Shown: positions 7,791-15,993, counted from the first letter of the stretch. The stretch is 43,221 nucleotides of DNA from Pseudonocardia kujensis (GCF_021283305.1 NZ_JAJSOK010000066.1:1-43221), one strand, 5' to 3'. Program-made: numbers and translations. The notes: a model not told the origin generated them from the letters alone.

Positions 7791-9766
7791 GCCCGACCCC
7801 GGGCGAGCGCGACGAACGGGTCCAGCGCGGTCGGGTCGGCCAGCACGTCGCGGCTCGCCACGTCGTCGAGCGCCGCCCCCAGCAGGATCTTCTTGGCCGG
7901 CAGCTCCAGCTTCTTGCCCGTGCGGTTCTTCGGCACCACCGGCACCGCCTCGATCCGGTCCGGGACGTGCCGCGGCGACAGCTCGGTGCGCAGCGCGGTG
8001 GAGATCCGCCGGCGCAGGGCGTCGTCGAGCGTCGTGCCCGCGCGGAGCTGGACGTAGAGCTGCAGCTCCCCGTTGCCGCCTGCCGGGTCCTCGAGGTGCA
8101 CGACCAGGCTGTCGACGACCTCGGGCAGCTCCTCGACGACCCGGTAGAACTCGGCGGTGCCCAGCCGGACGCCGCCGCGGTTCAGCGTGGCGTCGGAGCG
8201 GCCCGCGATCACCGCGCCGCCCCACGCCGAGAAGCGCACCCAGTCCCCGTGCCGCCAGACGCCCGGGTACCGGTCGAAGTAGGTGTCGCGGTAGCGGGTG
8301 CCGTCCGCGTCGCCCCAGAAGCCGACGGGCATCGACGGCATCGGCGTGGTGATCACCAGCTCGCCGAGCTCGCCGACCACCGGTTCGCCCTGCTCGTCGA
8401 ACGCCTGCGCGTCCACGCCGAGGCAGGGCCCGGAGATCTCGCCGACCCACACCGGCTGCAGGGGGCTGCCCTGCACGATCCCGGAGCAGACGTCCGTGCC
8501 GCCGCTGCCGACGTTGAGCAGCACGCCCGGCCCGAACTCGTCGGCCACCCAGCGGTAGCCCTCGGGCGGCAGCGGGCTGCCCGCGGCCCCGATCTGCCGC
8601 ACCGCCGACAGGTCGAGCTCCCGCGCGGGCCGCACGCCCTCGGCGCGGCAGGCCATCAGGTACCCGGGGCTCGCGCCCATGAGCGTGGCCCCGGTCTCGG
8701 CGGCCAGCCGCCACTGCCAGCGGAGGTCCGGGTACAGCGGGTTGCCGTCGATCATCACGATCGACGCGCGCACCAGCAGCCCGGAGACCAGCGCGTTCCA
8801 CATCATCCACGCGGTGGTCGAGAACCAGAGGATGCGGTCGCCCGCCCGCAGGTCCCAGCTCAGCCCGTGGTTCTTCAGGTGCTCCAGCAGGATCCCGCCG
8901 TGCGAGTGGACGATCGCCTTCGGCTTGCCCGTCGTCCCCGAGGAGAACAGCACGTAGAGCGGATGTGCGAAGGGCACCGGGTCGAACGCGAGATCGCCCG
9001 GCCCGGCCAGCAGGTCGGCCCAGTCGAGGGTGTCGGGGAGCTCGTCCGGGCCGTAGGCGACGTGCACGACGTGCTCGACCGTCGGTAGCCCGGCGCGGAT
9101 CTCCGCCACCTGCGCACGGCGGTCGATCGCCTTGTCGCCGTAGCCGTAGCCCGACACGGCGAGCAGCACGGTCGGCTCGATCTGCCCGAACCGGTCGATC
9201 ACGCTGCGGGCGCCGAACTCCGGGGCACAGCTGGCCCACACCGCCCCCAGGCTCGCGGTGGCCAGGAACGCCACCAGGGCCTCGGGGATGTTGGGCAGGT
9301 AGGCCGCCACGCGGTCGCCCCGGCCGACACCGAGCCGCTCCAGTCCGGCACGGCAGCGCGCGACCTGCGCGCGCAGTGCACCCCAGGTCAGCTGCTGCCG
9401 GTCGCGGGTCTGCGAGTGGGCCAGCACGGCGACCTCGGCGTCGTCGGCGCCGCTGTCGAGCAGGCCGACGGCGTGCTCGGCGTAGTTCAGGGTCGCACCG
9501 GGGAACCACTCCGCCCCGGGCATCTCCCGGCGGCCGAGCACGCGCTGCGGCGGCGAGGCGAACCGGACGCCGAAGAACGCGGCGATCGCGGACCAGAAGG
9601 CCTCCGGGTCGTCGACCGACCAGCGGTGCAGGTCCGCGTAGTCCTCGAACGGCAGCCGGCGCTCGCGCTCCAGCCAGCCCAGGAACCGGCCGATCTCGGT
9701 GGTGTCCCGGACGTCGTCGGCGACGGGGCGCAGCAGCTCCGGGGCGTCGGTCTCGGTCGCGGTCAT
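7787..9766 (-). CDS. Acetoacetyl-CoA synthetase-like ligase, 659 aa
   Basis: This is an AMP-forming acyl-CoA ligase of the acetoacetate-CoA ligase type by length and by the N-terminal segment WSVDDPEAFWSAIAAFFGVR and GAEWFPGATLNYAEH. The phosphate loop is SSGTTGKPK (275-283). STTAWMMWNALVSGLL and GSGGTDVCSG are characteristic of acetoacetyl-CoA synthetases, and the C-terminal KNRTGKKLELPAKK carries the catalytic lysine. The family converts acetoacetate, ATP and CoA to acetoacetyl-CoA; other 3-oxo acids are possible. The ATG start overlaps the upstream hydratase stop (ATGA), and the stop overlaps the dehydrogenase start. Confidence 0.88.
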   Translation of the reverse strand: MTATETDAPELLRPVADDVRDTTEIGRFLGWLERERRLPFEDYADLHRWSVDDPEAFWSAIAAFFGVRFASPPQRVLGRREMPGAEWFPGATLNYAEHAVGLLDSGADDAEVAVLAHSQTRDRQQLTWGALRAQVARCRAGLERLGVGRGDRVAAYLPNIPEALVAFLATASLGAVWASCAPEFGARSVIDRFGQIEPTVLLAVSGYGYGDKAIDRRAQVAEIRAGLPTVEHVVHVAYGPDELPDTLDWADLLAGPGDLAFDPVPFAHPLYVLFSSGTTGKPKAIVHSHGGILLEHLKNHGLSWDLRAGDRILWFSTTAWMMWNALVSGLLVRASIVMIDGNPLYPDLRWQWRLAAETGATLMGASPGYLMACRAEGVRPARELDLSAVRQIGAAGSPLPPEGYRWVADEFGPGVLLNVGSGGTDVCSGIVQGSPLQPVWVGEISGPCLGVDAQAFDEQGEPVVGELGELVITTPMPSMPVGFWGDADGTRYRDTYFDRYPGVWRHGDWVRFSAWGGAVIAGRSDATLNRGGVRLGTAEFYRVVEELPEVVDSLVVHLEDPAGGNGELQLYVQLRAGTTLDDALRRRISTALRTELSPRHVPDRIEAVPVVPKNRTGKKLELPAKKILLGAALDDVASRDVLADPTALDPFVALARGRA

Positions 9767-10587
9767 CGCCGGACCCGCCCGCCGCGGCCGGAGAGGAACG
9801 CGCGCATCCGCTCCTGCGCCTGCTCGCTGCTGCCCGCCAGCGCGGCCATCATGGACTCCATCAGGTAGCCCTCGGCCGGGTTGGCCTCGGCGATCCGCGG
9901 CAGCGCCTGCAGCACCGCGAAGTTCGTGACCCGCGAGTTCTTCGCGATCCTGCCCGCCAGCTCGATCGCCTTGGCGAGGCCGTCCCCCGGTCCGACGAGG
10001 TAGTGCGACAGCCCCAACGCCTGGCCCTCCTCGGCGTCGAGGACCCGGCCGGTGAGCATCATGTCGGCCATCCGGTGCGCCCCGACGAGCCGCGGCACCC
10101 GCACGGACCCGCCGCCGCCGACGAACAGCCCGTGCTGTCCCTCCGGCAGGGCGTAGAAGGCGCTCGACTCGGCGACCCGCAGGTGCGTGGCCGACGCCAG
10201 CTCCAGCCCGCCACCGATCACCGCGCCCTTGAGGACCGCGACGACCGGCAGCCGCCCGCGCTCCATCCGCTCGAAGGCGCGGTGCCACATCATCGAGTGC
10301 TCGAGGCCTTCGATCGCGTCGCGCTCGGTCAGCTCGGACAGGTCGAGGCCGGCGCAGAAGTGGTCGCCCTCGGCGTCGAGCACCACGGCCTTCACTCCAC
10401 TGGGCGGCGCGCTGAAGAAGGTCTCGATCCCGAGCACGGTCGGGTCGTCGAGCGCGTTGCGCTTGGCGGCCCGGGTCAGCCGGAGCACGGCGACGTCGTC
10501 GTGCCGCTCGACCTGCAGCGACGTGGGCAGCAGGGCCTCGACCCGCTCGCCCGCCGGCTGCTCCGGCTGCGGTGCGGCGCTGGTCAT
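9763..10587 (-). CDS. Enoyl-CoA hydratase/isomerase family protein, 274 aa
   Basis: A crotonase fold. HFCAGLDLSEL is the CoA-binding segment, IGGGLELA supplies the first catalytic glutamate (E129) and YALPEGQHGLFVGGGG the second (E149). Both glutamates are present, so syn-hydration of a 2-enoyl-CoA is likely. Length is normal. The ATG start overlaps the upstream ligase stop and its own stop overlaps the next gene, so the four enzymes form one translationally coupled operon. It probably acts on the product of the upstream acyl-CoA ligase. Confidence 0.9.
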   Translation of the reverse strand: MTSAAPQPEQPAGERVEALLPTSLQVERHDDVAVLRLTRAAKRNALDDPTVLGIETFFSAPPSGVKAVVLDAEGDHFCAGLDLSELTERDAIEGLEHSMMWHRAFERMERGRLPVVAVLKGAVIGGGLELASATHLRVAESSAFYALPEGQHGLFVGGGGSVRVPRLVGAHRMADMMLTGRVLDAEEGQALGLSHYLVGPGDGLAKAIELAGRIAKNSRVTNFAVLQALPRIAEANPAEGYLMESMMAALAGSSEQAQERMRAFLSGRGGRVRR

Positions 10588-12191
10588 GACGCTCCCTCCG
10601 GCCGCGGCCCCGCCGCGACCCGTTCGATCGGATGCTCGTCCGCCGCGCGCCGGCGCAGGTCCACCCGGCGGAGCTTGCCGGTGGCGTTGCGCGGCAGGTC
10701 CGCGACGAACTCGACGTACTTCGGGACCTTGTACCGGGCCAGCCGCGACTCGAGATGGGCGCGCAGCGCGGCCTCGGTCAGGTCCGCCCCCTCACGGACC
10801 TGCACGTAGGCGACCCCGACCTCGCCCCACCGCGGGTCGGCGACCCCGACGACGGCGCACTCGGCGACCGCGTCGAGCTGCACCGCCACGGCCTCGACCT
10901 CGGCGGGGTACACGTTCTCCCCGCCCGAGATGTACATGTCCTTGACCCGGTCGACGACGGTGGCCCAGCCGTCCTCGTCCACGCGCAGCACGTCGCCGGT
11001 GCGGAACCACTGCCCGTCGACCAGGCTGTTCGCGGTCTCCTCCGGCAGGTTCCAGTACCCGGCGAACACGTGCGGCCCACGCACCACCAGCTCCGCCGGC
11101 TCCCCGCCGGCGACCTCCGGGCGCCCGTCGCGCAGCTGTGCGACGTCGGTGAAGAAGTGCGGCACGCCGACCGCGGTCGGGTGGGCGGCGGTGCCGTCGT
11201 GGGTGCTCATGGACACGCCGGGCGACGCCTCGGTCATGCCGTAGCCCTGGATCAGGCGCACGCCGCGGTCGAGCCATTCCCGCGCCACACGCTCCTGCAC
11301 CGGCGAACCGCCGTACTGCACGAGGGTGAGCGAGCTCAGGTCGGCGGCCGCCCACCCCGGGTGCTCGCACATCATCTGCAGCATCGTCGGCACCGCCGAG
11401 AAGCCGGTGATCTGCCCGCCCGAGATCCGCTCCAGGACCAGCCCGGGGTCGGCCTTCGGCAGCACCTCCACGCTGCCGCCCTTGAACAGCGTGGGCAGCG
11501 TGACCTGGCCGAGCCCGACGCAGTGGAACAGCGGGGCGATGCACAGGGCCCGGTCGGTGCTCAGCACGTCGACGTGGGCCAGGAAGTTCACGGTGTTCCA
11601 GGTCAGGTTGCCGTGGGTCAGCACGGCGCCCTTCGGCCGGCCCGTCGTCCCCGAGGTGTAGAGGATCAACGCCGGGTCGTCGAGGGAGACCGCCGGCTCG
11701 GCCACGAGCTCCGGGCCGGCGGCGATCTCGGCCTCGTAGTCGAGACGGTCCGTACCCCCGTGGACCGCGACGACGTGGCGGAGCGCGGCCGGACGGGCGT
11801 CGGGCGCCGGGCCGACCACGCCGGCGACGAGGGCGTCCGTGTCGGCGCTGTGCACCAGGACGGACGCCCCGGCGTCGTCGAGCACGAACCGGATCTCGGG
11901 CCCGGAGAGGCGGTAGTTGAGCGGGACGGCGATCGCCCCGAGCAGCCAGGTCGCGAAGAACGTCTCGAACACCTCGACGGCGTTCACCCCGACGTAGGCC
12001 ACCCGGTCCCCCGGACCCACGCCGAGCCGGCGCAGGGCCCCGGCGTACCGGGACACGCGGTCCGCGAGCTCGACGTAGGTGAGCGAGCGGTACGGGTCGC
12101 TCAGCGCCACGCGGCCCGGGGAGATCCTGGCCCGCCGCGCGGGCCAGGTCCCCAGGCCCGCGTTGGGGCCGGCGACGAGTGTCGGGTTCAT
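10584..12191 (-). CDS. Acyl-CoA ligase (fatty-acid/CaiC-like AMP-forming), 535 aa
   Basis: An ANL-superfamily adenylating enzyme that makes an acyl-CoA from a free acid. The phosphate loop is YTSGTTGRPKG (178-188), the acyl pocket and A5 motif is QGYGMTEASPGVSM, the hinge is FRTGDVLRVDEDGW, and the C-terminal NATGKLRRVDLR holds the catalytic lysine. Length is normal. The ATG start has only a weak GGTGG ribosome-binding site. The gene is first in the operon and its promoter, with a MarR-type operator, lies in the 101 bp before marR. Preceding a hydratase suits activation of a fatty or aromatic acid; the substrate is not readable. Confidence 0.9.
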   Translation of the reverse strand: MNPTLVAGPNAGLGTWPARRARISPGRVALSDPYRSLTYVELADRVSRYAGALRRLGVGPGDRVAYVGVNAVEVFETFFATWLLGAIAVPLNYRLSGPEIRFVLDDAGASVLVHSADTDALVAGVVGPAPDARPAALRHVVAVHGGTDRLDYEAEIAAGPELVAEPAVSLDDPALILYTSGTTGRPKGAVLTHGNLTWNTVNFLAHVDVLSTDRALCIAPLFHCVGLGQVTLPTLFKGGSVEVLPKADPGLVLERISGGQITGFSAVPTMLQMMCEHPGWAAADLSSLTLVQYGGSPVQERVAREWLDRGVRLIQGYGMTEASPGVSMSTHDGTAAHPTAVGVPHFFTDVAQLRDGRPEVAGGEPAELVVRGPHVFAGYWNLPEETANSLVDGQWFRTGDVLRVDEDGWATVVDRVKDMYISGGENVYPAEVEAVAVQLDAVAECAVVGVADPRWGEVGVAYVQVREGADLTEAALRAHLESRLARYKVPKYVEFVADLPRNATGKLRRVDLRRRAADEHPIERVAAGPRPEGAS

Positions 12192-12266
12192 GAGTCCACC
12201 ACCGTTGGTGCGGCCGGGTCGTTCGGGACCAGGAGCCCGGTCGGTCTCAGACTCCTTGATACGGCA

Positions 12267-12296
12267 TTGATAGCAAGGACCTTGATATCGCGTCAA
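12267..12296 (-). promoter_or_regulatory. Promoter of the acyl-CoA ligase operon
   Basis: On the minus strand, -35 TTGACG (12291-12296) and -10 TATCAA (12267-12272) are 18 nt apart, giving a 5' leader of about 70 nt. The -35 overlaps the marR stop codon. The spacer holds the palindromic operator at 12271-12287. The promoter across marR has the same design. Confidence 0.55.
12271..12287. promoter_or_regulatory. Likely MarR operator (17-bp near-palindrome)
   Basis: TAGCAAGGACCTTGATA is an imperfect palindrome with TAnCAAGG/CCTTGnTA arms around a central A. Size and symmetry suit a MarR dimer. A related site (14 of 17 positions) sits between the -35 and -10 of the MFS gene at 12831-12847, and an extra CTTGATA half site is at 12255-12261. 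Confidence 0.6.
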
Positions 12297-12781
12297 GCGG
12301 TCCGGTCGCCGTGCCGGGCGAGCCCCTCCGGCGGCACCGTCAGCGACTCCAGGCACCGCTCCAGCGCGCTGCCGAACGCCACCGCCTCCTCGGGGGCGAG
12401 CCGGGAGAGCATCCGCTCCTCGACGTCGTCGACCGCCCGGTGGCACTCCTTGAGCACCTGCACCCCGTGCTCGGTCAGCCACGCCCGCAGGATCCGCCGG
12501 TTCCCCTCGTCCGGCCGACGCTCGATCAGCCGGTCGCGCTCCATCGTCGCGATCAGCTGGTGCATCGCCTGCGGCGTGACGACGTGCCGGCGCGCCAGCT
12601 GGGCCGACGACAACCCCTCACGCGCCTCGAGGATGCTCAGCGCGGTGTACTGGTGCAGCGTCACCCCGAGCGGGCGCAGCACCTCCTCCATCCGCGCGCG
12701 CTCGGCCATCTCGAGCCGTTTCACCAGGTAGGTCAGGCGCTGGCCGCGCCGGCCGGCCGGTCGGGCCGCTGACTGGGTCAT
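12293..12781 (-). CDS. MarR family transcriptional regulator, 162 aa
   Basis: A winged-helix repressor of the MarR family. RLTYLVKRLEMAERARMEEVLRP is the N-terminal dimerisation helix, LSSAQLARRHVVTPQAMHQLIATMERDRLIER the recognition helices, and RRPDEGNRRILRAWLTEHG the wing. Length is typical. The ATG start lies 122 bp from the MHS transporter start on the other strand. It sits between the acyl-CoA ligase operon and the transporter, and both flanking promoters carry the same operator-like sequence. It is therefore the obvious local regulator, probably relieved by the acid substrate or its CoA ester. Confidence 0.92.
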   Translation of the reverse strand: MTQSAARPAGRRGQRLTYLVKRLEMAERARMEEVLRPLGVTLHQYTALSILEAREGLSSAQLARRHVVTPQAMHQLIATMERDRLIERRPDEGNRRILRAWLTEHGVQVLKECHRAVDDVEERMLSRLAPEEAVAFGSALERCLESLTVPPEGLARHGDRTA

Positions 12782-12819
12782 GCCGGGAGGGTATTCCGAA
12801 ACCTGAGACCGGTCAGCCG

Positions 12820-12848
12820 TTGACGTGAGGTATCAAGCTCCTTACCAT
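12820..12848 (+). promoter_or_regulatory. Promoter and operator of the MHS transporter
   Basis: -35 TTGACG (12820-12825), a 17-nt spacer and -10 TACCAT (12843-12848) precede the transporter ATG by 55 nt. The spacer contains TATCAAGCTCCTTACCA, matching the operator in the acyl-CoA ligase promoter at 14 of 17 positions. Bound MarR would block polymerase. Confidence 0.6.
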
Positions 12849-12903
12849 CGGCCGCCATCGACGCCCGGATCCCGGGCCCGTCACCAGCAGACAGGGCATC
12901 GCA

Positions 12904-14235
12904 ATGACGCACCCGCACCCGGATCGGCACCCGAGTCGGCACGGCCAGCTCCGCCGCGCCGTGCTGTCGAGCTACCTCGGCAGCGTGATCGAGTACTACG
13001 ACTTCCTGCTCTACGCCACGGCGTCGGCCGTCGTGTTCAACAAGGTCTTCTTCGCGAACCTCGACCCGCTGGTCGGGACGGTCGCCAGCTTCGGCACCCT
13101 CGCGACCGGGTACTTCGCCCGGCCGCTCGGAGGGATCCTGTTCGGGCACTTCGGTGACCGGATCGGCCGCAAGCGGATGCTCGTGCTGAGCATGACGATG
13201 ATGGGGCTCGGCAGCACCCTCATCGGCCTCCTGCCCACCTCGGCGCAGATCGGCGCCTGGGCGCCGGTCCTGCTCGTGGTGCTGCGCGTGGTGCAGGGGG
13301 TCGCCGTCGGCGGCGAGTGGGGCGGCGCGGTGCTGATGTCCGCCGAGCACGCCACCTCGCGGCGCGGGCTCTGGGCGAGCTTCACCAACGCGGGCGCACC
13401 GAGCGGCATGGTGCTGTCCACACTGGTCCTGGCCGTGTCCGCCGGCGCGACCGGCGAGCAGGCCTTCCTCGCCTGGGGCTGGCGGATCCCGTTCCTGCTC
13501 AGCGTGGTCCTGCTCGCCGTGGGTCTGTTCGTCCGGGCCCGCGTCACCGAGACCCCGGTGTTCACCGAGGCCGTCCGCACCACGCCGGCGACACCGCCCC
13601 TGCTCGACGTGCTGCGCAACCACCCGCGCAACCTGCTCCTGTCGATCGGCGTCGGGTTCGGCGCGTTCATCGCGCAGGGCACCCTGACGACCTTCGTCAT
13701 CTCCTACGCCGTGCAGGCCGGCTTCCCCCGGCAGACCGTGCTCAACGCGCTCACCGTGTCCTCGGTCGCCGCGATCGCCGGCATCATCGGCTTCTCCGCG
13801 CTCTCGGACCGGTTCGGACGCCGCCCGCTGGTCCTCGCCGGCGCGGCCGCCATGGCGGTCTGGGCGTTCCTGCTGTTCCCGCTGATCGACAGCGGCTCGA
13901 CCTTCCTGCTCGCGGTCGCCGTCGTCGTCGGGCAGGGCGTGGTGCACGCCTGCATGTACGGCCCGCTCGCGGCGCTCTACACCGAGCTGTTCTCCACCCG
14001 GGCGCGCTACACCGGCGCCTCGCTCGGCTACCAGATCGCCGGCATCGGCGCGGGCGTCTCGCCCGTAGTCTTCGCCTCGGTCCTGGCCGGGGGTGCCGGC
14101 ACGACCACGGTCTCGATCATCATCGCGGCCGGGTGCGTGCTGACGATCGCCTGCATCCTCGCCCTCCGCGAGACCGCCACCCTCGATCTCGGCGGGTCGA
14201 CGGAGACCTCCGCGGCGCCGGCCGCGCGAGCCTGA
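12904..14235 (+). CDS. MFS transporter, metabolite:H+ symporter (MHS) family, 443 aa
   Basis: Twelve hydrophobic segments and the MHS hallmarks: GSVIEYYDFLLYATASA in helix 1, the loop GHFGDRIGRKRML after helix 2, RVVQGVAVGGEWGGAVLM in helix 4, and a second DRFGRRP in the middle. The family imports organic acids and zwitterions such as shikimate, 2-oxoglutarate, proline/betaine or aromatic acids with protons at the cytoplasmic membrane. It is divergent from marR and shares its operator, so it likely imports the acid used by the neighbouring CoA ligase operon. The Ala-rich C-terminal tail is cytoplasmic. Confidence 0.9.
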   Translation: MTHPHPDRHPSRHGQLRRAVLSSYLGSVIEYYDFLLYATASAVVFNKVFFANLDPLVGTVASFGTLATGYFARPLGGILFGHFGDRIGRKRMLVLSMTMMGLGSTLIGLLPTSAQIGAWAPVLLVVLRVVQGVAVGGEWGGAVLMSAEHATSRRGLWASFTNAGAPSGMVLSTLVLAVSAGATGEQAFLAWGWRIPFLLSVVLLAVGLFVRARVTETPVFTEAVRTTPATPPLLDVLRNHPRNLLLSIGVGFGAFIAQGTLTTFVISYAVQAGFPRQTVLNALTVSSVAAIAGIIGFSALSDRFGRRPLVLAGAAAMAVWAFLLFPLIDSGSTFLLAVAVVVGQGVVHACMYGPLAALYTELFSTRARYTGASLGYQIAGIGAGVSPVVFASVLAGGAGTTTVSIIIAAGCVLTIACILALRETATLDLGGSTETSAAPAARA

Positions 14236-14245
14236 CGTCGACGAC

Positions 14246-14287
14246 CCGGGCGGTGTCCGGCGGCCACGGCCGCGGGGCACCGCCCGG
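14246..14287. terminator. Bidirectional terminator hairpin
   Basis: CCGGGCGGTG (14246-14255) pairs with CACCGCCCGG (14278-14287), and GCGG/CCGC inside (14260-14273) forms a second stem. It lies between the convergent MHS transporter and Lsr2-like genes, with no T-tract on either strand. Confidence 0.7.
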
Positions 14288-14313
14288 CGTCGCCTCGCTG
14301 CGGGACCGACCGG

Positions 14314-14679
14314 TCAGGCCGGCTGGTCCGCGGTCTGCTCCTCGCGCCACTGCTCGACCAGCGACCGCTTGAACCGGTTGTTGGACGGGACCTCGATCCC
14401 CTTGTCCTCCGCCCACTGCCGCAACTGCTCGCGCTCCTCGGCGGTCAGGCCGGTGCTCGTGCTGACCTGCCCCCCGGCCCGCTTCGCCGGACGCAGCTCC
14501 GGGATCGACGCGTCGACGCGGCCCGCATCGATGTAGGGCTGCAGCAGCGCCAGCAGCTTGCGGTACTCCGGCCCGGCGAGGTCGATCTGCACCCGCATCT
14601 GGTCGATGTTGAGCTCGTGGGACTCGACATCGTGCTCCGAGCCCGTGAGGTCGCAGTACCGGATCTCCCTGATGCCCAT
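14314..14679 (-). CDS. Lsr2-family nucleoid-associated protein, 121 aa
   Basis: Lsr2 proteins are actinobacterial H-NS analogues that bridge AT-rich DNA and silence acquired genes. The N-terminus (REIRYCDLTGSEHDVESHELNIDQMRVQIDL) corresponds to the beta-sheet oligomerisation domain, followed by a helix, a basic linker (PAKRAGGQ) and the C-terminal domain LRQWAEDKGIEVPSNNRFKRSLVEQW. The canonical RGR AT-hook-like motif is replaced by NNRFKR, so DNA preference may differ. It begins 3 nt after the stop of the upstream unknown gene, so the two are coupled. It may be a paralogue rather than the housekeeping Lsr2. Confidence 0.75.
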   Translation of the reverse strand: MGIREIRYCDLTGSEHDVESHELNIDQMRVQIDLAGPEYRKLLALLQPYIDAGRVDASIPELRPAKRAGGQVSTSTGLTAEEREQLRQWAEDKGIEVPSNNRFKRSLVEQWREEQTADQPA

Positions 14680-14682
14680 CGA

Positions 14683-15246
14683 TCAGCCCGCCTCGGCCTC
14701 GTCGCCGGTCCGCGCCGGGCGCCGCCGCCCGGACGCGCCGCCGGCCTCCTGCGCCGCCTCCTTCGCCGCCTCCTTCGCCGCCTCCTTGGCCGCCTTGCGC
14801 AGCGCGGTAAGGGTCTGGCCCGCGAGCGCCTTCGAGGCCACCGAGTCGCCGATCTGACGCGGCGTCATGCGGCCGCGACCGGTCTCGGCAAGGTAGGTCT
14901 GCCCGTCCGGACCGGTCCGGTACTCCAGGTTGGAGGCGACCCGGTGGAACCGGGTCCGACCCCGCTGGCGCACGCCCTCCCACCGCTCCACCTTGACGGC
15001 GAGCAGGCAGCACGTGCAGGTCAGTCGGCGGACGAACAATCCCTCGTCGTCCACCTCGGTGAAATGGATCCCCGCCTGCCGGATCGTCGGGAACAGGTGC
15101 CGGCCACGTTCCCGACACGCCAGCACCTCGTCGGAGACGCGGTCGACGTAGAGGTCGACGTCCTCGTCCGAGGCCCGGACGATTCCCGTCTCCTCCAACT
15201 GCTCGCCCTGGATCGACTTCGGCAGATCGGCATCGCCGTCGGCCAC
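14683..15246 (-). CDS. Uncharacterised protein with KEAA repeats, upstream of the Lsr2-like gene, 187 aa
   Basis: I do not recognise the family. Visible parts: an acidic N-terminus, DEDVDLYVDRVSDEVLACRERGRHLFPTI, a strand-rich middle with a CTCC cluster (LTCTCCLLAVKVERWEG) that could bind metal or DNA, RFHRVASNLEYRTGPDGQTYLAETG, then RMTPRQIGDSVASKALAGQTL, and finally a lysine-alanine helix with three AAKE repeats (about 148-165) and an RRRPAR tail. The alanine-lysine tail resembles those of nucleoid proteins. The GTG start has AAAGGGG upstream. Coupling to an Lsr2-like gene suggests a chromatin or gene-silencing partner (inference). Confidence 0.75.
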   Translation of the reverse strand: MADGDADLPKSIQGEQLEETGIVRASDEDVDLYVDRVSDEVLACRERGRHLFPTIRQAGIHFTEVDDEGLFVRRLTCTCCLLAVKVERWEGVRQRGRTRFHRVASNLEYRTGPDGQTYLAETGRGRMTPRQIGDSVASKALAGQTLTALRKAAKEAAKEAAKEAAQEAGGASGRRRPARTGDEAEAG

Positions 15247-15262
15247 CTGGCACCCCTTTCCA

Positions 15263-15297
15263 CAGTGTTGCGTGCAGTGTCGTGTGCAGTGTCGCGG
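15263..15297. repeat. Three 12-bp direct repeats upstream of the Lsr2 operon
   Basis: CAGTGTYGYGTG-like units begin at 15263, 15275 and 15287. They sit 17 nt upstream of the GTG of the first gene, within the probable promoter or leader, and may be regulator sites. Confidence 0.6.
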
Positions 15298-15425
15298 TCC
15301 ATCACGGTCCGCGGAACCAGCAGATCACATCATCACCGGCGATCGGACGCCCGTTCGGGTCCAACGATCCGCGCAGATCGGTGGTTCCGCCACCCCGGCA
15401 TGGGCAGCGGTGGGCCCCCGACCTG

Positions 15426-15438
15426 GGTGATGGTCACC
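15426..15438. promoter_or_regulatory. Small palindrome before the SnoaL-like gene
   Basis: GGTGATGGTCACC is a 5-bp inverted repeat around TGG, 62 nt before the ATG at 15501. It is a possible operator only. The rest of 15298-15500 shows no gene. Confidence 0.25.
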
Positions 15439-15500
15439 GATGTCCGGCGCGGGCCGGCAGGAGCAGGCTCGTCCCGTCACCCGACGAGAAGGGACCGACC

Positions 15501-15962
15501 ATGACCACCGCCACACCCCCCACCCCCGCCCCGGCGGCGACCACCCCGAAGGAGCTGGCCGTGCGCTGGCTCGACCTGATCTCCGCCGGCGACGTCGAGG
15601 AGCTGTGCCGCACCGCCTCGCCGACCTGGTCGATGGCCGGCGGCCCGCCCGGCCTGCCGCCCGGCCCCGACGGGATCCGCGCCCTCGTCGCCTCCTTCGG
15701 GCGGATCCGGCAGCACTGGACGGTCGAGGACGTGATCGCCGAGGGCGGGAAGGTGGTGGTCCGCGCCACCAACCACTGCGAGCAGGACGAGTTCCTCGGC
15801 GTGCCCGCCACCGGGATCGAGCAGGTGTTCGCCGCGACCTTCGTGTTCCGGATCGTCGACGGGCACGTCGAAGAGATCTGGCGGACCGCCCAGGACCTGC
15901 AGCGGCTCCTGCAGCTCGGTGCGACCGTCCTGCCGCCGTCGCAGCGGGCGAGCATGCCCTGA
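15501..15962 (+). CDS. SnoaL-like / NTF2-fold protein, 153 aa
   Basis: A helix with KELAVRWLDLISAGDVEELCRTASPTWS leads into a strand-rich cone ending EQVFAATFVFRIVDGHVEEIWRTAQDLQRLLQLG, the pattern of SnoaL-like cyclases and ester-cyclase relatives. The family binds a small molecule in a hydrophobic pocket; substrate and activity are unknown. The first about 17 residues are Thr/Pro/Ala rich and probably disordered. The ATG start has GAGAAGGGA upstream. The gene stands alone between the divergent Lsr2 operon and the TetR gene and is a second, unrelated NTF2-like copy besides the one at 5803. Confidence 0.78.
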   Translation: MTTATPPTPAPAATTPKELAVRWLDLISAGDVEELCRTASPTWSMAGGPPGLPPGPDGIRALVASFGRIRQHWTVEDVIAEGGKVVVRATNHCEQDEFLGVPATGIEQVFAATFVFRIVDGHVEEIWRTAQDLQRLLQLGATVLPPSQRASMP

Positions 15963-15993
15963 GCGCGGATCGGGCCCGGCCGCAACCTCCTCC

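Noticed and set aside
14314..15246. Lsr2 pair as part of a prophage
   Set aside because: No integrase, structural, lysis or attachment-site features flank it.
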